DNA of 37,505 nt, from NCBI GenBank assembly GCA_900299185.1, contig OMIV01000148.1:1-37505 (forward strand), read 5' to 3'. The stretch is from Planctomycetaceae bacterium (GTDB lineage: Bacteria > Planctomycetota > Planctomycetia > Planctomycetales > Planctomycetaceae). Shown piece by piece: positions 1 to 8,212 of the stretch. The notes under the pieces are model-generated. The model was given only the letters and a program-made list of their open reading frames with translations, did no database searches and was not told the origin of the DNA. A program made the translations under genes and the position numbers. Numbering within the stretch: position 1 is the stretch's first letter; every line of letters begins with the position of its first letter.

Positions 1-57
1 CCACCGAGATCTACACCTAAGCCTTCGTCGGCAGCGTCAGATGTGTATAAGAGACAG
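1..57 (+). other. Untrimmed Illumina Nextera i5 adapter (sequencing artefact)
   Basis: Positions 1-16 are the 3' part of the Illumina P5 flow-cell sequence. Positions 17-24 (CTAAGCCT) match the i5 index known as S508. Positions 25-57 are the Nextera read-1 transposase adapter ending in the mosaic end AGATGTGTATAAGAGACAG. Genomic sequence starts at 58. Read on the minus strand, the adapter encodes the tail VSYTHLTLPTKA followed by a stop, an artefactual C-terminus familiar from metagenomic protein sets. Confidence 0.98.
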
Positions 58-448
58 CCACGATGCCCAGCCACTTCGCGCGTTGCTGACGGAGCGGTTC
101 GAATGACTTCGACTTCCCGACCAACGCCGAGGCGATGAAGAACACCACAAAGGCCAGCAGGATCTTGGTGCCAACCATCATGTGCCACAGCTTGTCGCCT
201 TTATGTGCTCCCATCAGCCGCATGTAGTTGTAGAAGCCGCTGAGCAAGAACAGCCCGATGCCGCCATGCACGAAGCGCTTCCAACGATTCAAGATCCCCG
301 CTCGCAGTTGATCATGAGCGTCGTTGGGGAGTTGCGAGGCCACGGGCATTAAGACGAAACGCATGAAGATCGAACCGCCGACAAGAGCGATCGCTGTTCC
401 AACATGAGCAAAGCGCGAAGCGGCATCTAACAGAAGCTGAGGTTCCAT
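58..448 (-). CDS. CopD-like integral membrane protein, 3' end cut off by contig end
   Basis: The frame reads a small multi-helix membrane protein. It has an N-terminal helix (RFAHVGTAIALVGGSIFM), a second around GGIGLFLLSGFYNYM and a third around MMVGTKILLAFVVFFIASAL. Overall it resembles the CopD/DUF-type four-helix proteins that often sit near cytochrome oxidase genes. I chose the Met at 448; a Met at 511 would add 21 residues that look non-conserved, and neither has a strong Shine-Dalgarno sequence. The last genomic codon is the Val at 59-61. Everything after it, including the apparent stop at 17-19, is adapter, so the true C-terminus is unknown. It lies downstream of the oxidase subunit III-like gene, separated by a hairpin repeat at 525-574. 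The function is not established. Confidence 0.7.
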
Positions 449-524
449 GAAGACGAATCCAAGTGGGGAGAAACAAGAGGTTGTGAGGCGTGCGCTTTGA
501 CGGCTAGACATTCGAGGCGCAGAT

Positions 525-574
525 CTCAGCCGCGGAGTGACTGAGCGACGTAGGCGAGTCGCTCTGCGACTCGC
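525..574 (-). repeat. 50-nt double-hairpin intergenic repeat, copy 1 (degraded)
   Basis: This 50-nt block matches the reverse complement of 14205-14254 at 46 of 50 positions. The half at 554-574 forms a perfect 8-bp stem (GCGAGTCG/CGACTCGC, loop CTCTG). The half at 525-545 has lost pairing through changes at 530 and 538. The 8-nt spacer CGACGTAG corresponds to the palindromic CTACGTAG of the other copy. It lies between two minus-strand genes. Confidence 0.85.
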
Positions 575-604
575 TTTACTCGAAATGTATGGCTCGAAGA
601 CGCA

Positions 605-1369
605 CTAGCAGGTCGCTCGGCATACCTGATGATCCATCAGAAGTTTTGACGAGCGGGACCGTTCGATGTCCGGCGGGATGATAGAGCCAATTGCTCGGAC
701 GCGTACTTCGTTCGATGTCCAATCATTGGGTTCGTTGTGCAAGATCGAAGAGGCCAGCCACAACGCTCCCATGATGATGAACCACAAGATGCCTAATGCG
801 TGCCAGAACCACGCACAGAAGATGACGCCCCATGAGTATTCATGGTCGTAGCGATTGGCGACGGCTCTCAGCAGAACAAAGACGACAAACAGCAGCGCGA
901 CGACAAAATGCACGCCGTGCATGACGACAAAGGCAAAGGCTCCGCCACGAACTCCCATCAGGCTGGCGATCTCGCGTTGTGCCAGAAAGCACCAGAGGCC
1001 GTAAGTCTGAGTCGACACGAAGGCGATGCCACAGACGAGTGCTCGCACGAGGTTCTGGCGAAACAACCTTTGGCGTTCGATTCGCACCCAGCGGCATGCA
1101 GCTTCCAGATACCAACTGCCGAAGATGAGCAGCCCGGAACTCACGCCGAAGGCCGGGGGAAACACGAGCCGGTCGCTGACTCCATGAAAGTGGCTGTTGG
1201 CGATCAAGGCCCAGGCAATGACGGCCGCCAGGCTCAACCCCAGGAGCGACAAGCCAAAGAACACCGGTGCGAATCGGCTGGGCTGTTCGAGAAATCGAGC
1301 CCACCGAGAACCCCGCAAGTCCGTGTTGTCGTTGTCATCTACAAGTGGAGTCACGACCTCTCCCGGCAA
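605..1369 (-). CDS. Cytochrome c oxidase subunit III-like protein
   Basis: This 254-residue protein has a hydrophobic profile of about six to seven helices. The pattern fits subunit III of haem-copper oxidases, the core subunit without redox centres that stabilises the proton-pumping complex in the membrane. The most telling part is the C-terminal half: FVVMHGVHFVVALLFVVF (family pattern GxHGxHV) and then YSWGVIFCAWFWHALGILW (family pattern YWHFVDxVW). Translation appears to start at TTG 1369, seven bases after an AGGA that overlaps the stop codon of the upstream gene (1379-1381), so the two are likely coupled. The last 30 or so residues are polar and not typical of the family. No subunit I or II gene is in the window. 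An alkyl-quinol oxidase or NorE-like subunit is the main alternative. Confidence 0.72.
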   Translation of the reverse strand: MPGEVVTPLVDDNDNTDLRGSRWARFLEQPSRFAPVFFGLSLLGLSLAAVIAWALIANSHFHGVSDRLVFPPAFGVSSGLLIFGSWYLEAACRWVRIERQRLFRQNLVRALVCGIAFVSTQTYGLWCFLAQREIASLMGVRGGAFAFVVMHGVHFVVALLFVVFVLLRAVANRYDHEYSWGVIFCAWFWHALGILWFIIMGALWLASSILHNEPNDWTSNEVRVRAIGSIIPPDIERSRSSKLLMDHQVCRATC

Positions 1370-1378
1370 TCCCTTGTC

Positions 1379-2281
1379 CTATTCGTCGTCTGCGGCGACG
1401 TCTTCGCTGTCATCATCGTCATCGGAAACGTCAGCGACCTTCTCTGTGAAATAGCCCAACGCAATCAGAGCTTCTAGCTCGGCGACGATTTTGGCATCGA
1501 CCTTGATCCAGGGAATTGTAGTCGTGTTAGACGAGGATGACTTGCCTTCGTTGTCGACGGTGATCGTCACGGTTTCGATGACAGCAAAGTAAGATTCATC
1601 ACATGTCGGGCACGCGTTGACGGTCAATCTCAGGAAGCAGTTTGCTCCTGGGTAGTCTCGCACGCTGGCCAGTAAGAGATCGGCTCGACCGTCTTCCAAC
1701 TCATCTCGCATTTGCAGCGAGTCCTTCATTGAAAATGGATGCGGGGCGATCTTTTGAGTTGTGACTTGATCACAGTCCTCGCAAAACGGCGGCGGCGTGT
1801 CGAGCACGCTCATCATTGTGAAGAAGTAGATCGCACCGGCTTCAATGGCCCACAAGATCCACAACACAACGCCCGTCGGTGTGTACCGCTTGATGGACCA
1901 GACTCCGTTGTCAGAGATGAGTCCGATGATTCCCCAGAGGAAGGTTGGGTCTGGTGACAGTAACTCCCACTTCACGACGGCAACGACGTAAGCCCACCAA
2001 GCGGAGTAAAGAATGGCCGTAGCCGTCAGCAAACCGAGCAACATCGAGAAGGTCCAATTTCGAACCTTCAGCTTGATGAGCGTCGAACGGACCGCGTTAC
2101 CAACCATCGCAGGCACGAAGAACGCACCGAGAAAATTCACGTAGATGATCGGGTTGTAGAACTCGACCACACCGAACACGAAGCCGCAGATCGTTGCCAA
2201 AAAGATCGCGACGGCTGATCCCAAGACGAGCCCCAAAATGGGCACGGCTCCAGAGGGTTGGTAGTACCGAGTCTCGTCCAT
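1379..2281 (-). CDS. Four-helix membrane protein with two CxxC motifs and acidic tail, unknown function
   Basis: I do not recognise a family. The 300-residue product has four hydrophobic segments at about residues 13-40, 45-65, 77-103 and 137-160. A soluble C-terminal domain follows with CEDC (167-170) and CPTC (224-227), and the protein ends in a run of Asp and Glu (SDDDDDSEDVAADDE). Two CxxC pairs in a soluble domain suggest a zinc site or a redox pair, which is inference. I chose the Met at 2281 (MDETRYYQ); an upstream in-frame Met at 2362 adds a basic, unconvincing leader. It is the first gene of the minus-strand unit that continues with the oxidase subunit III-like gene nine bases downstream, so a role in that oxidase is plausible. 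Confidence 0.75.
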   Translation of the reverse strand: MDETRYYQPSGAVPILGLVLGSAVAIFLATICGFVFGVVEFYNPIIYVNFLGAFFVPAMVGNAVRSTLIKLKVRNWTFSMLLGLLTATAILYSAWWAYVVAVVKWELLSPDPTFLWGIIGLISDNGVWSIKRYTPTGVVLWILWAIEAGAIYFFTMMSVLDTPPPFCEDCDQVTTQKIAPHPFSMKDSLQMRDELEDGRADLLLASVRDYPGANCFLRLTVNACPTCDESYFAVIETVTITVDNEGKSSSSNTTTIPWIKVDAKIVAELEALIALGYFTEKVADVSDDDDDSEDVAADDE

Positions 2282-2667
2282 GCGTGGTGGTCCTCTCGAT
2301 GCGTTGCATTTCATGGAGTGGCGGCGAGCTAACCAAAACAACATCCGAATTGGAGATAGCACATCCGCTGGAAGCTAGCCGAGACCGTCCCTTTGCCCGA
2401 GGTGCCAGGGAACCTATCGCGTTCACTTCTTCAGCGCAAGGCTCTCGTTTGCGAATGCGCTCAAGCAGACTGCCAAGCACTCGACGTGAATCCGGCTCAA
2501 GTCTCTCAGCATCCGGCGTGGTCATGCAGATGAGCCGTCTTGGAAGGCTTTGTCGAGTTTCTCCGTTTGGCTGCTTACCGACTGATGCTCGGTTGCCGCT
2601 GCGAGTCTGGCTCTCCAGACTTCGAATCCGCATCTTTTCGATCGTCACACTCGATGGGCTTGCCAAC
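2282..2667 (+). other. Divergent intergenic region without a recognised gene
   Basis: These 386 bases separate the starts of two divergent genes and should hold both promoters. An open frame runs through on the plus strand, but its translation is Arg-rich and low in structure, so I do not read it as coding. A 7-bp stem with a 4-base loop (AGTCTGG-CTCT-CCAGACT) lies at 2604-2621, 46 bases before the plus-strand start. I see no clear -35/-10 pair. Confidence 0.5.
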
Positions 2668-3558
2668 ATGGTTTCAACTTTCGCGCTGTTGATGGTGTTG
2701 AGTTGCGGCCAGGCTCCTGATGACGTGCAGGACTTGCTGAAGAGCAAGACATACGGTGTCACTTGGAACGAGCCCGATGTACCCGACTCGCAGACCATCT
2801 TGGAGATCGGGACGGGCAGCGGTCATGGGCTTTCGATGCACTGGCTGCGGTTTCAACCGGGACCAGTGCATGTCGAAGTGTTTGCCGTCGAGTTTCAAGA
2901 AGAACGTAAGCCCTACACTTCCAAATGGCCGCCGGACAACACGCCCGTGACAGTTAAACGCGGGCTGATAACGAAGCCCGCCTACGACGTGTTACTCCAG
3001 AAGATCGCGTGGCTGCACTCCGCGAAGTTGGTTCAAAGGAAATTGAAGAACTCAGATGGATCGAGTGCTGACTTTTGGGTCTCGGTACATGCGACTTGGA
3101 AGATGGTGTCGCTGATCGATCTCGATTGGGCGGGCTATCAGACTTCCAGCGATGAGTACCTCTATGCTGTCCCGCGCGCGATCGGTGTGTTGGCCGCGAA
3201 GGCGACGAAGAACGCGGACTTCAAGAAGTACGAACTCACTGCCGCAGATCGTGAATGGGCACGTGGTCGCTTTGAACACGATTGGAAACGCAGCGACCAA
3301 CAGTCGAGCCATTGGTGGGTTCGCGAACGCTTGCTCGTCATCATTGGCTACGTCGGGAATGACGCTGTGCTGCCAACGCTCAAGAAGCTGTTGCAGGATC
3401 CACCGAAGAGTGAAAGTTCGGATGCCCGGTGCGTTTATCACGCCATCAACGCGGTCACGCGGCTGACAAAGAAGGACGTCCGCACTCAGCCCGTTGAAAG
3501 CATGGACCTCAAAGAGAATCGTTTGAAAGTCTTGGAACTACTCACTCAGAAACCTTGA
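2668..3558 (+). CDS. Putative lipoprotein with C-terminal HEAT-like segment, unknown function
   Basis: The product is about 296 residues if translation starts at ATG 2668. The start is chosen because it opens directly into a short hydrophobic stretch ending in VLSC, which resembles a lipoprotein signal with Cys13 as the lipidated residue. The n-region lacks the usual Lys or Arg, so a somewhat earlier start is possible; the frame is open back to 2194. The middle is polar with scattered aromatic residues. Near residues 225-270 there is a helical pair (VIIGYVGNDAVLPTLKKLL) typical of a HEAT-type repeat. The gene ends 26 bases before the start of the large dehydrogenase, so the two are probably one transcript. 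I cannot assign a function. Confidence 0.65.
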   Translation: MVSTFALLMVLSCGQAPDDVQDLLKSKTYGVTWNEPDVPDSQTILEIGTGSGHGLSMHWLRFQPGPVHVEVFAVEFQEERKPYTSKWPPDNTPVTVKRGLITKPAYDVLLQKIAWLHSAKLVQRKLKNSDGSSADFWVSVHATWKMVSLIDLDWAGYQTSSDEYLYAVPRAIGVLAAKATKNADFKKYELTAADREWARGRFEHDWKRSDQQSSHWWVRERLLVIIGYVGNDAVLPTLKKLLQDPPKSESSDARCVYHAINAVTRLTKKDVRTQPVESMDLKENRLKVLELLTQKP

Positions 3559-3584
3559 ACCCCTACTTCAGAGGAGATCTTCGA

Positions 3585-6500
3585 ATGCCGTTACGTCGCT
3601 CTGTCTTCGCGAGCTTTGCTGTGCTGCTCGCTAGTTCGATGGCGAATGCTCAGGCTGCTGAGCCAAAGTTCGATAGCAAGGTCGTCGGTCGTGACACCAA
3701 AGGGCAGAGTGTCCCGGTGAGTGTCGACATTAAGGGCGCGAAGAAGCTGTATCTCGTGGCGACCGATGGCGGTGATGGGTTCGGTTGCGACTGGGCTGAC
3801 TGGATTGAGCCGAAGCTCGTGGGAGCTAAGGGCGAGCAGAAGCTGACCGATCTCAAGTGGAAAGCGGCGAAGAGCGGCTTTGGCAGTGTCGAGATCAATA
3901 AGAATTGTGGTGGCAACGCGCTGAAGGTCGCCGGAAAGGCGCCGGAATTCGGTATCGGCACGCATGCAACCTCGGTCATCGAGTGGGATCTGCCGGAAGG
4001 GCATTCGTTCGAGAAGTTCACGGCCGTCGCGGCGCTCGATGATCAAGGGACCGCTCAAGGTTGCGGCTCGACGGTGCGGTTCCTCGTCTTCACCGATACT
4101 CCCGATGCGAAGTTCTTAGTCGCCTCGAACGGAGGTAGCCCGCAAGCCGGGATCGGAAGTCGCGAGGCCACCGACGCTGTTAAGGGGCTCGATGTTGCTG
4201 AGGGACTCGAAGCAACGCTCTTCGCGTCAGAAGCCAGCAAGCCTGCGATGCTTAATCCAACCAGCATCGACATCGACCATCTCGGACGCATTTGGGTTTG
4301 CGAAGTCGTGAACTACCGGCATCGCAATGGCGAACGTAAGGAAGGCGATCGAATCCTCATTCTCGAAGACACCAACGGCGACGGCGTTGGCGATAAGCAG
4401 ACGGTCTTCTATCAAGGCCACGATGTGGATTCGGCTCACGGCATTTGCGTGCTGCCGACTCCTTCGGGCAAAGGCACGAAGATCATCGTTTCGTGCGGCT
4501 CTGACGTCTTCTTTCTGCATGACGACGACGGCGATCTGAAGTCGGATCGCAAGCAATTGCTCTTCACGGGGATTGAAGGCACTCAGCACGACCACGGCAT
4601 TCATGCCTTCCACTTTGGTCCCGATGGCAAGCTCTATTTCAACTTTGGCAACTCGGGCCGCCGCATCAAAGACAAAGACGGCAAGCAGATTGTCGACATG
4701 TCCGGCCTCGAAGTGCATGACCATCGCAAGCCGTATCAAGAAGGCATGGTCTTCCGCTGCAACATGGACGGCAGCGAGTTCGAAACGCTCGGCTGGAACT
4801 TCCGCAACAACTGGGAGATCGCGGTCGACAGCTTCGGTTCGTTGTGGCAATCGGACAACGACGACGACGGCAACAAAGGCGTGCGCATCAGCTTCGTCAT
4901 GGAGTTCGGTAATTATGGTTATAAGGACGAGATCACCGGCGCTGGTTGGAACACACCGCGCACGAATCTCGAACAAGAGATCCCACTGCGCCACTGGCAT
5001 CTGAATGATCCAGGCGTGTTGCCGAACCTGTTGCAGACCGGAGCGGGTTCACCGACCGGCATCCTCGTGTATGAGGGCTCGTTGCTGCCCGAGAAGTTCC
5101 GCAATCAGGTCATCCACTGCGACGCGGGACCGAACGTTGTTCGAGCTTATCCCACTAAGAAGGCCGGCGCTGGCTACACCGCCGAGATCGAAAACATCGT
5201 CAGCGGTGCACGCGATAATTGGTTCCGACCATCGGACGTGTGCGTCGCTCCGGACGGATCGCTGTTCGTCGCCGACTGGTATGACCCCGGAGTCGGCGGT
5301 CACCGCATGGGCGACGCTGATCGAGGCCGCCTCTTCCGAGTCGCTCCGCCTAAGACTCCGTATGTGTCGCCGAAGGTCGATGTCAGCACGGTCGATGGTG
5401 CGATTGCCGCTTTGAAGAGTCCTAACGAAGTCACTCGTTATCTCGGTTGGACTGCGTTGCACGAGCAAGGTGCGAAGGCTGAGGCCGCTCTCACCGCCGT
5501 GTTTGAGAAGGACGCTAATCCTCGGATGCGTGCGCGTGCGATGTGGTTGCTCGGCAATATCCCAGGCAAGGCTCAAGCGATCGTTGATAAGGCCATCGTC
5601 GACAAAGACGAAGACGTTCGCGCTGCTGGATTGCGGTTGGCTCGTCGCCTGAAGCTCGATGTGTTGGCCGTCATCGAAAAGTTCCGAGACGCGCGCGACA
5701 CCTCGGCCGTTGTGCGTCGCGAGTGCGCGATTGCCTTGCGATACATCAAGTCCGAAAAGAAGCCGCAAGTGTGGGCTCAAGTCGCCAACACCTACGACGG
5801 CAACGATCGCTGGTTGCTCGAAGCTCTTGGTATCGGAGCAGGCAATGATTGGGACGCTTGTTTGGACGCGTATCTCAAGCAAGTGAATAACGTCATCACG
5901 ACCAAGCCCGCGCGCGACATCATCTGGCGTTCGCGAGCGGCTCAAACTCCGGCTCTGATCGCCAAGCTGCTCAGTGATTCGAGCGTGACCGCTGAAGAAG
6001 CTCCTCGTTATCTGCGAGCATTCGACTTCCTCAACAGTGATTCGAAGAACGACGCACTCATTCAAGTCGCGTTCTCTTCACTGGGCGACGACAAGAAGAC
6101 GCAGTTCGCAAACGCCGAAGCCATCGGTCGCTTGAAGGGCTTTGATGTTTCCAAGAACCCGCAGCAGAAGGCGGCTCTCAATCGAGTACTCAACGACCTG
6201 AAGGGAACCGCTCAGTTCCTGTCGCTCGTCGAGAAGTTCAGCGTCAATGATCGCTATGCGGACCTCGTGGCGTTGGCGTCGACCAAGGGCGATGAGCAAA
6301 TCGGGATCGATGCCGCTCGCGTGTTGCTCGGTAAAGGTGCCAAGGACTTGCTCGAGGCCGGCTTGAAGTCGACGGCTGACTTTGGTCGATCGGCCACGGG
6401 CCTGACGACGGCGTTGTCGAATACCGGTGATGGCGCCGCGGCGATGTTGCTGCTGCCCATCGTTCAAGACGAGAAGGCTCCTGCTGATCAACGCCGACAA

Positions 6501-7148
6501 GCCATCAAGGGCGCGACGCGGACCAAGCCCGGTGCCACTGCGGTCTTGAAGATGGCGGAAGCCAAGGCGTTCGACGACAGCTTCACTCCGGCGCTGGCCG
6601 CCGCATTGTCGACGGCCCCGCTCGATGCTGCTCAGCAAGCGAGTGTGTCAAAACTATTCCCCGCCCGGGCAGGCAAGGACTCCAAGCCGCTGCCGTCCAT
6701 CGGTGAACTCGCCAAGCTGAAGGGTGACAAGAACAACGGCCAGAAAGTCTTCGCGAGCCAACAAGCCAAGTGCAGCTCGTGCCATGTAGTGAATGGTCAA
6801 GGCAAAGAAGTCGGCCCGAACTTGTCCGAGATCGGCAGCAAGCTCAGCCGTCAGGCGTTCTTTGAATCCATCATCTTCCCGAGCGCCGCGATCAGCCATA
6901 ACTACGAGCTGTACTCGGCTGAATCGAAAGATGGCACGGTCTTCAACGGCATCATCATTAGTTCCACTGACGACTCGGTCACGCTCCGCAACGCCGAGTC
7001 GATCCAAAAGACAATCAAGAATGCCGACTTCGAAGGCCCACTGGTGAAGCAGAAAATCTCCATCATGCCCGCCGACATCGCGAAGCAACTCTCGCAAGAA
7101 GAAATCGTCGACGTCGTCGAGTACCTGACGACGCTGAAGAAGAAGTAG
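3585..7148 (+). CDS. PVC-type membrane-bound dehydrogenase with NPCBM-like, HEAT and C-terminal c-type haem domains
   Basis: This 1187-residue exported protein belongs to the large cytochrome-type dehydrogenases characteristic of Planctomycetes and Verrucomicrobia. The signal peptide is residues 1-22 (SSMANAQA). An NPCBM-like carbohydrate-binding module follows at about 30-190. A beta-propeller dehydrogenase domain spans roughly 200-590, with the markers GRIWVCEVVNYR, DRILILEDTNGDG and DVCVAPDGSLFVADWYDP. HEAT-like helical repeats fill about 600-1040. A haem-binding domain starts near 1045, with CSSCH at 1063-1067 and a probable distal methionine (SIMPADI) near 1165. ATG 3585 is preceded by GAGGAG at 3571-3576; a Met 30 bases earlier would spoil the signal peptide. 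Such proteins are thought to oxidise carbohydrates or alcohols at the cell surface and pass electrons to cytochrome c. The substrate is unknown. Confidence 0.92.
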   Translation: MPLRRSVFASFAVLLASSMANAQAAEPKFDSKVVGRDTKGQSVPVSVDIKGAKKLYLVATDGGDGFGCDWADWIEPKLVGAKGEQKLTDLKWKAAKSGFGSVEINKNCGGNALKVAGKAPEFGIGTHATSVIEWDLPEGHSFEKFTAVAALDDQGTAQGCGSTVRFLVFTDTPDAKFLVASNGGSPQAGIGSREATDAVKGLDVAEGLEATLFASEASKPAMLNPTSIDIDHLGRIWVCEVVNYRHRNGERKEGDRILILEDTNGDGVGDKQTVFYQGHDVDSAHGICVLPTPSGKGTKIIVSCGSDVFFLHDDDGDLKSDRKQLLFTGIEGTQHDHGIHAFHFGPDGKLYFNFGNSGRRIKDKDGKQIVDMSGLEVHDHRKPYQEGMVFRCNMDGSEFETLGWNFRNNWEIAVDSFGSLWQSDNDDDGNKGVRISFVMEFGNYGYKDEITGAGWNTPRTNLEQEIPLRHWHLNDPGVLPNLLQTGAGSPTGILVYEGSLLPEKFRNQVIHCDAGPNVVRAYPTKKAGAGYTAEIENIVSGARDNWFRPSDVCVAPDGSLFVADWYDPGVGGHRMGDADRGRLFRVAPPKTPYVSPKVDVSTVDGAIAALKSPNEVTRYLGWTALHEQGAKAEAALTAVFEKDANPRMRARAMWLLGNIPGKAQAIVDKAIVDKDEDVRAAGLRLARRLKLDVLAVIEKFRDARDTSAVVRRECAIALRYIKSEKKPQVWAQVANTYDGNDRWLLEALGIGAGNDWDACLDAYLKQVNNVITTKPARDIIWRSRAAQTPALIAKLLSDSSVTAEEAPRYLRAFDFLNSDSKNDALIQVAFSSLGDDKKTQFANAEAIGRLKGFDVSKNPQQKAALNRVLNDLKGTAQFLSLVEKFSVNDRYADLVALASTKGDEQIGIDAARVLLGKGAKDLLEAGLKSTADFGRSATGLTTALSNTGDGAAAMLLLPIVQDEKAPADQRRQAIKGATRTKPGATAVLKMAEAKAFDDSFTPALAAALSTAPLDAAQQASVSKLFPARAGKDSKPLPSIGELAKLKGDKNNGQKVFASQQAKCSSCHVVNGQGKEVGPNLSEIGSKLSRQAFFESIIFPSAAISHNYELYSAESKDGTVFNGIIISSTDDSVTLRNAESIQKTIKNADFEGPLVKQKISIMPADIAKQLSQEEIVDVVEYLTTLKKK

Positions 7149-7173
7149 GTTTGGCTAGCCAAAGTTGGAACAC

Positions 7174-7300
7174 AGATAAAGACAAGACTGAGGTGGCTGT
7201 CGTAAGCATTGCCTCTTTTACCTCTAGCTTGGACGGCCTGATTGCAGGTCGATCATTAGAAGTATCTTTCTTGTCTGTGTTTCATCTGTGGCTTATGGCC
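7174..7300 (+). repeat. Imperfect direct repeat, copy A
   Basis: This 127-base stretch aligns with 7660-7786. The best-conserved blocks are AGATAAAGA at the left end, GGCTGTCGT, GATTGCAGGT followed by TCATT, and CTTGTCTGTGTT at the right. One compensating insertion/deletion pair is needed in the middle, where similarity is lost for about 20 bases. It ends just upstream of the small lipoprotein gene at 7319. Confidence 0.7.
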
Positions 7301-7318
7301 GCTTTCATGGACCTCGAA

Positions 7319-7579
7319 ATGAGAAGGCTCGCTGCATTGGTGTGTCTGCTAGGCTGCGCGACAACTCCTGACAATCTTGGTGTCCTACGTGAACGTGGCG
7401 TCGCGGTGCCGATTGAAGAAGTTCCGAAGGCTGTAATTGATGGCTTCGAAAATGGCAGCGGCGGAAATCAGATCCTGAGCACAGAACGAACAAGTAGCGG
7501 CTTCTACCGATTGGAGACTCGTGATGGCTCGGTCTTGTTCTTCGATGAGTCTGGCAAATACGTTGGCCGGATTATGTAA
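7319..7579 (+). CDS. Small putative lipoprotein with PepSY-like fold
   Basis: This is a short protein of 86 residues. MRRLAALVCLLGC forms a compact lipoprotein signal with a good LLGC lipobox, so Cys13 should be lipidated. The mature part (VPKAVIDGFENGSG...GFYRLETRDGSVLFFDESGKYVGRI) has the helix, strand and hairpin pattern of PepSY-like domains, which are small periplasmic domains often involved in inhibition or binding. I chose the Met at 7319 because the frame upstream is repeat sequence (7174-7300) and reads as nonsense. No partner gene is evident. It sits between two copies of an imperfect direct repeat, so it may have arrived or been rearranged with them. Confidence 0.6.
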   Translation: MRRLAALVCLLGCATTPDNLGVLRERGVAVPIEEVPKAVIDGFENGSGGNQILSTERTSSGFYRLETRDGSVLFFDESGKYVGRIM

Positions 7580-7659
7580 CTCATATTCGCTTAAATTGGA
7601 CGCGGCATCTCGGATGCGAATTGGTGTTTTGAACTACGAATGAAACACTGATGGTGCAG

Positions 7660-7786
7660 AGATAAAGATCTGGCTGATGCGGCTGTCGTTATTATTTCTA
7701 CTATTTCAGAGGCTGTAATGTCTCGATTGCAGGTAGGTCATTGGAACGTACCTCTCTTGTCTGTGTTCGATCAGTGGCAAATGACC
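7660..7786 (+). repeat. Imperfect direct repeat, copy B
   Basis: This is the counterpart of 7174-7300 and the same length. It ends about 40 bases before the first readable codons of the decayed GxxExxY gene. Similar 'CTGTGTTCATCTGTGGC'-type strings are, from memory, common next to GxxExxY genes in distant bacteria; this has not been checked here. Confidence 0.7.
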
Positions 7787-7823
7787 TCTTCGGCATTCAA
7801 GGGAGTAAGTGATGGTGTTCTGA

Positions 7824-8180
7824 CATGGCGACAGCACCGAGCAGATCATCGGAGTAGCCTTTGAGGTCCATCGCGTTCTTGGTTACGGCTTTCTCGAAAG
7901 CGTCTATCTGAAGTCGATGCAAGTTGAGCTTATTCGTCGCGGCCTTAACTGCAAACTCGAAGAGCCCGTTCGAGTGATCTACAAGGGCGACGATGTCGGC
8001 AAGTTCGAGTCGGATCAGCTCGTCAACGAATTTGTGATCGTCGAACTAAAGGTGGCCATGGAATACCTGAAAGCCGACGAAGCACAGTGACTTAACTTGT
8101 TAAGAGCTACCGGCATCAAGGCGGGTTTGCTGGTCAACTTCGGTCGTGAAAAAGTCGAACTTAACCGGTTGGTGTTCTGA
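7824..8180 (+). pseudogene. Decayed GxxExxY family gene
   Basis: The frame reads EQIIGVAFEVHRVLGYG, then FLESVY, which is the GxxExxY signature of this family of about 125-residue proteins of unknown role. It continues with VIVELKV and GIKAGLLVNFGREKVE, both typical of the family. Two lesions are visible. No in-frame start codon exists, since a TGA at 7821-7823 precedes the first family residues and the ATG at 7825 is in another frame. A TGA at 8088-8090 also interrupts the usual EAQLLN segment; a single TTA-to-TGA change would explain it. The stop at 8178-8180 is where the family normally ends. The call is a pseudogene unless TGA is a sequencing error. Confidence 0.82.
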
Positions 8181-8212
8181 TCTAATCCGCGCGATTGATT
8201 CATGGAGGGTTC

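Noticed and set aside
842-1477. Plus-strand open frame of 211 codons opposite the oxidase subunit III-like gene
   Set aside because: The translation is Gln/Asp/Lys-rich without structure and is the complement of a clear membrane protein.
2194-2667. Upstream extension of the putative lipoprotein frame
   Set aside because: The extra 158 residues are Arg/Ser-rich and look non-coding, and they would bury the lipoprotein signal.
4227-5000. Minus-strand open frame of 257 codons inside the dehydrogenase gene
   Set aside because: It is a shadow of the propeller domain, and the plus-strand frame has clear family motifs throughout.
5049-6065. Minus-strand open frame of 338 codons inside the dehydrogenase gene
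   Set aside because: It is antisense to well-supported coding sequence, with an Arg/Ser-rich product and no recognisable domain.
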